DNA of 64,000 bases from Tubiluchus corallicola. Taxonomy: Eukaryota > Priapulida > Priapulimorpha > Priapulimorphida > Tubiluchidae. The notes under the pieces were generated by a model. That model had not been told where the DNA came from. It was given only the letters and a program-made list of their open reading frames with translations, and searched no databases. The translations under genes were made by a program, and so were the position numbers. Shown in pieces: positions 11,631 through 22,908 of this stretch. Where the stretch lies: NCBI GenBank assembly GCA_030141605.1, contig JAQGDQ010000336.1, forward strand, positions 62,001-126,000. Reading direction: 5' to 3'. Every line of letters starts with the position of its first letter. The stretch's first letter is position 1.

Positions 11631-14600
11631 GTTAGTGCTTAGTTAAACATAAAGTTGTCTATCTTTGCTTACTCTCATATCAACATTAGTCATTGCACTA
11701 TTTGTAGTGAAAAAGGACGCGCCATTATGAATTAACACGTTGAATAATTTTAGTAAAAATTTACATCATTACATAATAAATTCTGATAGCTGCTTGTTAT
11801 ATAATATTGTTCAAACCCGATTATTAATTTTTTTATGTTATAAACAATCAGTGCGCCTATGAGAATCTGATGGACACCCCCAATTTTTCTCTCCTAGTGC
11901 CATCTCTTATAAGGAAAAGTGTTGAAGGCATTGGAAAAAATGGTGCAGTCAATTAACTAATGAATTGCAATAAATCATGAAAACTAAATAAACAAACATT
12001 ACAAAATAAATTACAAGTAAAACAATAAAGTGTCATCAAGACGAAAATCTGCCTTAATTAAGGCATTACTGTCTGCTGTATCTTATCATAAACTTAAATT
12101 TACCGTATTTTCCCATGTATAAGAGACCCTTGTGTATAAGAGACCCCTTCAATTTTTAGGCAAAAATTCTGGAAAAAAGTTTTTTGGTAATGAATAACTT
12201 TATTCATCATAGAAATCATTAAATTCCTCATCACTCTCATCAAAAATATCAACTGGAGTCAGACCTTCAGCAATTCCAGCCAATTCATCATCAGAGGAGT
12301 CACTCTGCTCAAAAATGGCATTGTCCTCTGTGCCGTCCATGGCATTGGAGATGCCGCACTTCTTGAAAGATTTAAGAAAGTCATTGTTTTGGAAATCTCA
12401 ATAAAATCTCCACAATGTCTTAATTCAGATGTTGTTAAATTACAAAACTTCAACAACCTTAATGATTATAGAGATTCTTTCATCCAAATAGTATTCTTGT
12501 AGCCCACCAATGCACTCCTTCCGTGGGCACTAAATCTTTCAATTAATAGAGTTGCCAAAGCTTCACGCAGTATTCTAAATGAGTCTAAGTGTAGCCTAGC
12601 CTGTGTGTTACTTCAATATGTCTTTATCTCTAGATTCTATGTGAGTCTTTATCAACCCCAAAACCATGTACTCCATGGCATCTAGTGTGTGGTATTCAGC
12701 AGATCCTGACTACTACTGGGTATCCAAATGTTAGAAATATTCACTCTTGTTTTTATCAGTGTTGGCATTTAATTTATATAGCTGCTTAGAAAAGTATCTG
12801 CTACAAATAACAGTGCCATAATTTTGCCTTTTTTATTAAAGGCAAACAAGTTGATAGTCAGTGGTCCAACAGTTACTCCAGCTGGGGAGATGATGAAAGC
12901 GGATGGGCAGAGCCAGGTGTCCCTGATGCAGATTTTTCCAGTTGGGGTCAACCCAGCCAGGGAGGCAGTGGCTGGGGTGATGGAGACAGTAAGTCAGACT
13001 GGCTATCAGGAGATCATTCAGAGAACAACTCAGAGTCTGGCAGTGACAATGCCTCACAACATTCTGGATCTGTGATATCTAGCTCAAGCAAACAAGGTCA
13101 CAATGACCTAGGTCAGGGGTCAAATATAAGTCAAAGTTCAAGTTCTTCCATGCAAGGCGGCAATAGTTGCTGGGGTGTGAAGGCATCAACGTCATTGTCC
13201 TGGGTCCCAAATGCCAAATACAGCCAAGGACAAACTATGTCAAGTGTGACAAGTGATACTCGTAGCTCTCAGGGGAGAGGAAATGCTGGCAGCTATGATC
13301 AGAATCTACCACCAAACATAGCAAGTACAGGTGCTTACACTCAGCAAAATAAAGGTTGGCAGGATCTGAATCTATCAGCTGGTGTCATTGGGTGCCCCAC
13401 TTCTAAAACTTCTAATGGGTGGAGTAACATTCCTGATGGTAAACAGGCAAATCACGTTCTAGATGGAGATAATCCAAGTGGATCTCAGTGGCCTTCTGGT
13501 GGAGGTAGTGGATGGGGTGACAGTAAGAATACAGGATGGGGCTCCACAAGTCAGGTTGCATCAACCAGTGACTGGAATAAAACTGGTGTGCAAGCATGGG
13601 GCACACCTGTACCACAAAGTAATAATGTTACAAAACCATCGCAGCCTATCCCGTCCAAATCTCCAAACACATGGGCACAGGCTGCTGGTAAAGGCCTTCC
13701 AAAAACAACTGAAAGTACTCAAAATGCAGCAGCCATTGCCAAAGCTCAGGCAATTGATGCTCTAATCAATAGTCCTGATGGTTGGGGTAAGACACCAGTA
13801 CAGCAAAGTACAAGCTGGGCAGATGTTGACAGTCTGGAACCTGATTCCAAAACTGGTATTTCAATGTGGAAGGCTGCACAAGCAGCAAAATCTCGCCCTC
13901 CTCTTCCTGTGCAGCAACTAATGCCACAGCAGCAACAGTCAATGCCGCCTCAGTTGCAGCAACAGCAGCATTTGCAAAATGGTCAAGAATCATCGTGGGA
14001 TAGAACAGGAAGAAACAATAGTACAAGTTCTGCTGGTTCTGGATGGGGTGATTCTGATAATATGCAGGGTAATATTGGTACTTCCCAATGGCGAGGTTCA
14101 ACCTCATCTTGGGGATCACAAGATCAGCACGTTGGGCCTTCAGCTGCAAGCAGCATGAGCTGGGGAGCTTCTAGTCCTACCAGCAGCAACATCAATACAT
14201 CTAGTCCTGATTCACTTGGCACACCGCTTCAGTCTGCAGCTGATCAAGTTCCAGAAAAATCTATTGTTCCTACGGGGTGGGAGGAACCTTCACCTCCGAT
14301 GAGGCGCAGAAATCTGACAGGTATGACTGATGTGGATGATGGAACTGCGGCATGGGGAGAACCTGGTGCCAAGCAACCTGTCCAGAAATGGAATGAAATT
14401 TCAAGTTCTGCACCATTATCACAAGTATGTTTTTATCACATCTTCAGGATTTTCATAGTAAACGCTTTTATAGCAGTTAATGACTGTTGTGTTAGTGTCA
14501 AGTGCAAAAAACCTAGTTGCTGAATTATTTTTAATTGCTTCATATAGCATTTGATATCTTTAGTATCATTCATTACATATGCACTAACTACTTGTGACAA

Positions 14601-17600
14601 ATGACATATTTCCAATTTGGCAGTCATCATACATTATTATTTTGTTAGTTCTTGTACAAGTTTGTTGGTAAGTCATTTGATTGGGTATTATATTATTATA
14701 AGTACATAACTCTATTTTAATTATTGCCACATTAAAATTTCATATTTTTTCTGACAGAACGAAATGAACTGGCAGCAAGGACCACCAAAGCCACCTTCAG
14801 CAACTGGGTGGGGTGATCCACCAGGTGGAAAACTTGATAACAATATTGCAATTTGGGGTGCTCCTGGAAACAAAGGTCCAATGCCTCCTGGCCATCCTGG
14901 CCATCGTGGTAGTGGTCAACGTGATGCTAATCAGTGGCCGAAAAGTGGACTGTGGGGTGATGATGGAACAAATAATGCTTGGGGAGGGACAAGAAAGGTA
15001 CTATTCTTTTATTTTTTGTATGATCCTTTTCTATATTTATCCTCACTGCCTTGTTTACTTGATGCATTTTTTGAGAGGTGAAACAAGTCTTAAGTTTGCT
15101 CCTCTAGTACTTGTGATCATAAATTCATTGGTACTCACGGATAAATTTGAAATTATACACTGAAGGCAACACTTGTGTTGGGACAATGCGATCGATGAAA
15201 AATGGGTTAAATTGTTGAAACTGTCAACTATAGTGAAAGCAAGTTTGCACATTGGCTTCTAAAAAATGAAAACACGAGTAGGTCTATGGTATACTAGACA
15301 TATTCCGTTGTTAAATATAGTAAATGAGTAATTTTGCAAACTTCATTTACTCATGTTCCAATGAACTTACATCGTTGGTATACCTTATTTTGTTTTAATT
15401 TGCACCATTTGTCCCAGCAGAGATGCAGATTTTTATGGGACTCTACTTTATTATTGCATTCTGTGTTTTGCACATATATTTATCAGCATTAAATTGTTTT
15501 ATGAGATTTACTTTGTTTTTAGTTACCAACTGTGTTTTGTATATTTTTTTAGCAAAGCAGCATTGATGGATGGGATCCTGAAATGTCTGGAAACAATACT
15601 TGGGGTGAACCTGATAGTACTATTGATACTTGGGAAGGAGATTCCAGGGGCTGGGGAAAGCCCAAACCAAAGGTACAGTATTGTGTAAAACTGAAATGTT
15701 TTCATGAAATGTAAAGATTTTTTGTATTATTTGGTGCTTAATTCCAATACTGCAGATTAACCATTTAAAGTGTGGCAACCAATTTCAAGTGTGGAATTGA
15801 AGTTAAAACATGATCTGAGAACTAAAGTTTAACTAATGGCTTGTACTTTAATTTTCATTTGTTTTCTTTCCTTTAGAGAGAAGAAATAGAAAATCTTTTG
15901 GTGAACTCCATGAATAATATAAACCTTGATCCTTCAATTGGTATGTAAATGTTTTTAACTGTTTGTAACAGATTTCAACATTGCTATGTTAGTGTAGCCT
16001 TATAGCACTATTTTAAATTACAGATTAAGTAAAGTAATGATCCCTGATTTTTGTGTATCTGAGCTATGTATTAGATCTGCATTACATTGGTAATATGACT
16101 AATATTTAATTGTCGCCAGAACTATACTTGTGTCGGATAAACTTTTTGATTTGACTTAAGAAAGTTGCTAAAACCTGAGTTTGTTAGTAATTCAGTAGTC
16201 TGCTGTAAAAAGACATTTTAATTGTTTTCTAGTGACCGGTAGAGATGTGAGACTACAAATTTTGAGTGACCAGTACTATAAAAATTTTAATTTAAGGCAT
16301 TAAGCCCAAGTGTATCCAACTGCCTGAAATGTGTTTATCTGTTGTTGATCAGTTGAGAGTGGACACAGAAATTTTATAAAGTTAGTAGGATTAGTTGACA
16401 TAGTGTTGTCGTCTTAGTGAACAGTTTTACTTTAAGCACACAAACATGCTTGCTCAGCATTACTGTATTTTTATGGTTAATTTGCATGCTTTATGCTGCA
16501 GGTGATGTGATGCCCGGTGGAAATATGGACAAACCTGATATGCCGCACTCTCAAGTGCGTACTCTCAAAGGCCGCGGCGGCGGCGACGATGCTTTTGATC
16601 ACATGATGACGAGTGACAGCCCTAACGACCTGTCTATGCCATTTGTGCCTCTGCCCCATAATACTCCAGGAAACCAGTCAGCTAAGCAAGCTAGTCTCGC
16701 ATCAAATAACTCTAGTCTTAACAACATGAACAGTATTATCACCCCTGCTCTTTTTCAGAAGTTTATACAGCAACAGCAGCAACAACATTTGGGTCGAGGT
16801 CCACCACTTAATCCACAGGTATCGACAGTGTCGTACTTCAACTTTTAGTAACTTTTCGTGCATTACAAGCTGTTTAACATTGCAATTAAAAGAATTGTTT
16901 AAAATTTTATTGCATGCTGTTTTACATTACTGTGTTCAGACTGAGTCAGATGAAACGTGTCTCATGATTATTAACAATATAAGCTGTATCCAGTTCAATT
17001 TCTAATTTTACAAATTTAGACCCTGATCTACACGAGCGTAATTTAAATGATATAATGGACTTGGCAAGTGCATTCGTCCTGCCACTTAAAAACAGATGTT
17101 GTTAACCCAGCCTAATATTAGTTCTGATGTTAGTCAAAGTTACTAATTTGATGCATTTTTCTATGCAGCAAAATCAAATGCTACAACTGCAGTATGTACA
17201 ACAGTTGCGTCAAGCCATGCACGCTGGTCTCATTCAGCCTCAACTTCTGAACCAGAACACACTGAGCCCACAAATGTTGAGTGTTTTGCAGCAGTTATTG
17301 CAAAATCAAAACTGTCTACATAACCTCATAGCTCAGAAACAGGTATATTTGTTGTTGTAAATTTGTTAGCATTGAAAAATGTATATCAACTTGGTTTATG
17401 AAATCTTCATTTTTATCACAAAATATATGGTACAGTTGCAAAGCAAAAAGCAGTGCATTTAGATCTGTTTTACATTGTGCATTGTAACTTCAGGGATGCA
17501 GCTTTTCTGTGTTGGAATGTGCTGATTTAATTAATTGTGATTGTAGAATTAATTTTATGTTTTTGTATTTTGAAATATGGTTAGTTCAAGGTTTAGTATT

Positions 17601-20143
17601 TAAAGACGTAAGTGGGACCAAAGTCATTGAAGCACAAACTGAATGCTATTTATGAAAACTGAATTAAACTAAAGTCGTTGTAATGCGCTACTTATACTTG
17701 CAGATTATAACAACCAACAAGGTTTTATCACCAAATGCGCAACGTCAGCAGCTGACTGAGGTTGAAGTGAAAATCAATAGCATGACTGAGTTGATTCGCA
17801 AACAGCAAGCTTCGTTGCAGATTCTTATCAAGCAACACCAGCAAGTAAGTTTAGCAGGGCATTTCAAGTACATCCTTGCATGTGTGTCATCTACTGTGTA
17901 TTATTATTATTATTCATTTTTAATACAATGGTCATTCTTTACAAGTACTAGCGCTTTTTGTCCAATTGATATTTGATTAAAAGACTGGCACACTTAACAA
18001 TAGGAAAGAATTGGAATTTTACTTTGAAATGAATACTTTTGTAGTAAATATATAGTGATATGCAATGTAAGATTGTGATTGTCATTTAATGCAGCTTGCT
18101 TATATGCCTTCTCTTACAGGCCTCTCAAGATTGGCAGCAACAGTCGGGTCAGTCTCGGTTCAACATTTGGAAACGCCCATCGCCAGATAAAGATGATGAT
18201 CCTTTTAACAAATCATTGGGTCCAATCGGCAAGCCCTCTGCAACTGGGGCTCTGCTGCATTCGCATTCCACCCCCAACCTACAGCAAGTTCCATTTGACA
18301 ATCTTGCTGCAACTTTCAATATCCCGTCCATGCCCCAAGGTGGTGATAATACGTGGTCAGTGAACAGCACTGGCTCTTCTGGATGGCCATCATCTGACAA
18401 CACAACAATAACTTCGAGCACCAGCTCCATTGATGGCAAGGAATCTCACTTATCAGATGCGGGAATACCTGAGTTTGAGCCAGGTAAACCCTGGAAGGGA
18501 CAGTGTTCCAAGAGTATAGAGGATGATCCACATATCACCCCTGGGACTTTTAATTCCCGTGCTTCATTGTCTGTTGCAAGTATCAAGGAGTCAGACATCA
18601 TTCGTACGCACAGCATTGCTGAAGCAACTCCTTCTACTGATACGTCTTTCACCGCCCCTAGTGCATGGTCTTTCACTCCCGGTTCTCAAATGAATGCATT
18701 CAAGCCTCCCAACAAATCATGGGATTCTGCTCATACCCCTACGTCTATCACTTCCGAGTTGTGGGGTGCTCCGTATCCGCCAAAGAATATTATCATCCCT
18801 AATCGTCCTCCACCTGGATTAACTGGCAAAGGAAACTGGAACCAGGGTGTTGGTGGTCTTCAAGGAGCACATTTTAGTCGACAGTGGAGTGCTCCACCAG
18901 AAAATCGTTCCGCCTTTACTCCTGGTAGGAATTTTTGTTGATATCAGTTGTTTACGTTTCGTGACATATATTATAGGACTTTTTTTGGTCTCAAAATCAC
19001 GACATTTTTTTGGACTTCGCAGTTCGCAAATTGGTTAATAATACCACATTTTGTGCAATTGCAAACTAGCATAGTTGACTAGAGGTTGCAGTCAGTAATT
19101 TATGATTGTATTATTTATAATTTTTATACAGTTGTTTGTACTCGTTAAAAAGTTTGTAGTAACTGTTGCATAATTCTGTTTTGTGTCAATGTTTTACTAA
19201 ATATTGTTAGCAAGTGATGACCACACTTGCTTATGTTGCACAGTGGCAGACAAATCTTTTATTTCATGCTACCAAGTGCATGTGTTTCCAATTTCATTGG
19301 AACTTGTTGCAGAAAGATTTTTATTCACTTTTGCAGTTCATTATCATTAACTTTTGATTTTTTATACAAGTTAGCTTGTTCATGGCTAGGTATAGATGCC
19401 TAAAACTTATTATTTGTGGAAGGATAAATTGTTTTTCTTTATTAGGGTCATGGGATCGTGCAACTACCTGGTTAGTGCTGAGGAACCTCACGCCACAGGT
19501 AATATTTATTCATTGATAATTTTTGATGTAAGCTTACAAGAAGTTGGGAAATTGGTTTGTCAAGCATTTTTGACGTTGGCAAAATATTAGGAAAATATTT
19601 GGTGATGTGAACTCATTTTTTCTATCATAGATATTACGAGCACACCAGAAATATACTTGTGTATAACGTGTCATATTTGAGCTTGCTCCTTTTTTACAGT
19701 AATAAATTGAGTAGCACAGCTGTAAAAAGTACATGTGGGTGATGCATGTGAATCGTTAAGCTCAATAGTTTGCAAATAGAAAATACAATTATATACGAAC
19801 CACCATTTAGTATTTTTTAACTTCATTTTTTTTATAGATTGATGGCTCTACATTGAAGACCTTGTGTGCCCAGCATGGCCCGCTGCTAACTTTCTACCTC
19901 AACTTGAACCATGGTAATGCACTTGTTCGTTACTCCAGCAAGGATGAAGCAATCAAAGCTCAGCGCAGCCTTAACACCTGCGTTTTAGGCAATACTACTA
20001 TCTTGGCTGATTTTGCTAACGATGCTGACATTGAGAGGTTCTTTGAACAACCCAAGAAGAGCACGAACAACGCAAGTCAAATGTCTGGAGAATGGTCAGG
20101 TGCTGTGAACACCTGGACAACTAGTACGAGTGGTGGATGGTAA
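11503..20143 (+). CDS. TNRC6: TNRC6/GW182-family protein, microRNA silencing scaffold (11 coding exons)
   Basis: GW182 proteins bind Argonaute through Trp-Gly repeats and recruit PABP and the PAN2-PAN3 and CCR4-NOT deadenylases to microRNA targets in the cytoplasm. Coding exons: 11597-11630, 12842-14424, 14758-14997, 15553-15672, 15877-15940, 16502-16818, 17169-17342, 17704-17844, 18120-18924, 19446-19498, 19838-20143. They sum to 3,837 nt with matching phases and GT-AG borders, giving 1,278 aa. I chose the ATG at 11597 because it is the first in frame after a TAA (11507-11509) in the same exon. Residues 12-660 are GW-rich (over 20 WG/GW pairs) and include the family motif [10 protein letters not shown]. 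Residues 780-890 are Gln-rich, 950-964 is a PAM2-like motif (NLAATFNIP), PGKPWKG is near 1012, and RPPPGLTG near 1120. An RRM spans about 1166-1248. I see no UBA domain. The protein is shorter than vertebrate TNRC6 (about 1,700-1,960 aa). Confidence 0.95.
12101..12402 (-). mobile_element. Pogo/CENP-B-type DNA transposon remnant, transposase C-terminus
   Basis: The minus strand reads [20 protein letters not shown] and then an acidic tail ending in DDE-poor [13 protein letters not shown] before a TAA at 12201-12203. The [14 protein letters not shown] block is typical of the end of pogo/Tigger/jerky-type transposases. Beyond the stop lies a terminal-repeat-like sequence, TACCGTATTTTCCCATGTAT at 12101-12120, with an internal repeat of GTATAAGAGACC. 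The rest of the transposase is absent or unrecognisable. The remnant lies in the TNRC6 intron between 11,631 and 12,841. Confidence 0.7.
12842..14424 (+). CDS. TNRC6: TNRC6 large GW-repeat exon (Argonaute-binding)
   Basis: This 1,583-nt exon encodes residues 12-539. Its sequence is Ser/Gly/Asn/Gln-rich with about sixteen WG or GW pairs (for example SSWGD, SGWGD, TGWGS, SSWGS), which in this family are the Argonaute hooks. A Gln/Pro-rich segment ([17 protein letters not shown]) lies in its second half. The 3' end holds [10 protein letters not shown]...[11 protein letters not shown], a block conserved with vertebrate TNRC6 and the best evidence for orthology. The donor is CAA followed by GTATGT. 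Confidence 0.95.
18120..18924 (+). CDS. TNRC6: TNRC6 silencing-domain exon with PAM2-like and PPPGL motifs
   Basis: Residues 892-1160. NLAATFNIP (about 952-960) fits the PAM2 pattern (A-x-x-F then P) that binds the MLLE domain of poly(A)-binding protein. FEPGKPWKG then DDPHITPG (about 1010-1034) match the conserved block after PAM2 in vertebrate TNRC6. [12 protein letters not shown] and RPPPGLTG (about 1104-1126) match the block just before the RRM. Several isolated Trp residues here are the kind that contact the CCR4-NOT complex in this family. The exon is flanked by TTACAG and GTAGGA borders. Confidence 0.93.
19446..20143 (+). CDS. TNRC6: TNRC6 last two exons: RRM and C-terminus
   Basis: Exon 19446-19498 encodes [12 protein letters not shown], the first strand of the RRM. 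Exon 19838-20143 continues with [14 protein letters not shown] and [13 protein letters not shown], and ends GGW before a TAA at 20141-20143. In TNRC6 proteins this RRM is atypical and is not known to bind RNA strongly. Only about 30 residues follow the RRM, fewer than in vertebrate paralogues, but the tail still carries three Trp residues. Confidence 0.93.
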
Positions 20144-22517
20144 AATGGCGGTAGCAGAATGGGAAGTGGTGAAATGGTGATGCTATAAATGGGAGCAAAA
20201 TTTCCCTACTATTCTCGAGTTAGGCATCACCATCTTTTTCTAGTCTTTTTGTACTTGTTACTGCCATGACTTTGGATGTGTTCTCGTAATAAGTAGTGCT
20301 ACGTCATAGCATTTGAATTTTATCTGGATACTTAAATTACATATCCCTTATTTTCGTCAGGATTTATTATAGATGGAAATGTGCTGTGTAGATTGTGCTG
20401 GACTTGCGTGGCTGACCGTTGGTACAACGGAATCTGCCCATTAACACAAATAGCACTCTGGAAAAGTGTTTGCAATCATTGCCAAACATTTATGTGTAAC
20501 AATCATCCTGTGATAAATTTTTGTACCATGTTTTCGGTACATGTGGGTATTAAACGAGTTTCATCTCATGTCGTGTTTAAACTAAAAAAATACTAAAAAA
20601 ATGGGTTAATAATATGAGCTTTTAGGCAATAGTGTTTGCAAACATTGCATGTTGCACAAAATTGTTATGCTAGCTTAGTGCTCTGTGTGTACTGCCATAA
20701 TAATGATATCCTATATTGTTCTGCAGTTATGCCAGTATTTTGAGACTGGACAAGCATTTTTGGAAATTTTGGCATTTCTTCCAAAAAATACTGTTGTCAA
20801 AACCCTTCCACTTGTGCTTGCTCAGTTCCTACTAGCACTTACAGGTAGCCAGTGTTGATATGTTGTTATATCGGTTATATATTTCCGGTTTTATTGAGTG
20901 AAAAAATATCAAAACATTTATATATTAATTACTTAACGTGTTGATGTACTGCTCAAAGTGTTTGTGTTGTGTAAACTCCTGACAGACTTGCTTAATTGTT
21001 GTGTTGGAGATTTGCTATCTTTTGAATTGCCTTCATGGAAATCGAGTAATGTGAACAGTGGACTTGGGCAGCTGTCCATGTGAATATAATTATTAAAGGA
21101 GAGTGCCTGCACTATACGTATGCGATATTGCCAAATAAACTGCTCCGAAAGAAGTGATCGCCATGTCCTTTAGGACACAAATTAGTAGCATCAAAAGACA
21201 GATTGTTGTGTATTGTGACTGCAGACAATGCATATCTAATTACCCATTGTCGACTGCAGAGATGCGTAATTGATCACATTCGGTCTTATAGTCATTCCTA
21301 CATTTGTAAATTTTTGTAAAGTGGAGTTCAGTGGTGCCAGCAATTATATTGTGGCCGCTGCCTGAATAATCATTTTATGCCAAATGATGTGATTAACTAT
21401 CATTCACGTCTGATTTATCGAGAAAGGACGATACTGTGCAGCTGATTTGAAACAAGTGTGTAGATGTCAGTGACCAGGATGCAAGCAAATTGGTGCATCC
21501 TGTGCAGGTTTATGGTATCTACATGTGTACTGCCGTTATGTTTGTGTACCTCAACTTGCAGATGTTTGTGATAAATCAAAACCATTATTATAACTTGCAG
21601 TTGTTCTATGTTTATTCCCCAACAATTGTTTACTTTTAAAAGTTTAGTTATTTTACCAAAAAAGTGCAGTCATTTGAAAAGAAAGTGGTTTGACAATGCT
21701 GTGTTTATATTAGTCATGCTTGAATTCTGATCGGCTGGTGGATGATGAGATGTGTGATTTTTGCCAAAGTTCTTTGTGTTGGGATTTCGACATCTCATGT
21801 TTTAAGATCTGCATCGCTCACGTTGTCAGTGTTGGACATCATGCCACAGGAAGAACTACGGTAAAAATGGCAGCTGATTAATCTTATGTTAAGCTTTAGT
21901 ATTAGGGAGTTTTAGCATGAGGCAGCCTTATTGTACATGTTGGACTAGTAATGATTTATTGTTTTTAACCCAAAGGATCTCGCTGTATCGTACATGGTAT
22001 AATGTTTGGCTTGTGTTCTGTATTCAGTGGCCAGACCATAAACTTGTCAATGATTGATACCTGCCTTTTCACTTCCGTCTTTTGCCCAGTCGCCAGTACG
22101 GTGATATAGATTGGTTTTGACGGTTCTTTTAAGTGACCTTTCGGTGCTAAGTAGTCTTAGAACCGTTAAAAGCGTATGGTTATTGTGTATAATATATATA
22201 GATATGAAAGTACAAGTATATATGTATATTAAAATATGAAAAAAAGAGTTGTGAATTGCACATTCATTACAGTGTCATATTTTGATGCCTAATAGATTTG
22301 CATGAGTGTTCAATTTAGTTTTAGTAAATAGTTGCTATAGCTCACTGTGAATGATACTGACACTGTATTGCATGTTCTATTGACATTAAAAAAAAGAAAC
22401 ACGTGCTCGAATTGAACAAAGCACAAATTATTGCTCTATTATTTTTGTGGTGGCAGGAATGAATATAATTATAGCAAATGCATTTCTGAATTTTCTCCTA
22501 ATGCCTGGTATGTGGGT

Positions 22518-22537
22518 GGAGAGAGAGAGAGAGAGAG
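22518..22537. repeat. (GA)n microsatellite
   Basis: Ten uninterrupted GA dinucleotides, in the putative TNRC6 3' UTR. Confidence 0.9.
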
Positions 22538-22858
22538 CACAGTCTTATTTTTGCTGCTTTCTGTATTCGCATGGTAGTAGGGATGGTCTATTGTTATGTG
22601 ATATTTAGCATCGTACAGTCTTTCCATTAGGCGAAGTGTATATCAGACAATGTTTATTAATGTTTTATATAGGTTTTGTCCAGGGATTGGGATTTCTAGC
22701 GAAGTAACGACGGCTTATGTATATCACTTTTATATTAACCCGATGTGTATTTTTTCTTTGACACGTAAATTCAAAATTAGAATTTCTGAATTTGAGAATT
22801 TGCTTTTTTGATAACTTTTTTCTTGCAAAACCATAAGTAAGAATGAACTAGACAGTGT

Positions 22859-22860
<2 letters not shown>

Positions 22861-22904
<44 letters not shown>
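22861..22904. repeat. (TA)n microsatellite
   Basis: About 22 uninterrupted TA dinucleotides. The minus-strand open frame with a YIYIYI run is generated by this repeat. Confidence 0.95.

Positions 22905-22908
<4 letters not shown>

Noticed and set aside
13766..14149. 127-codon minus-strand frame
   Set aside because: Shadow of the TNRC6 GW exon; the opposite strand has clear family motifs and splice sites.
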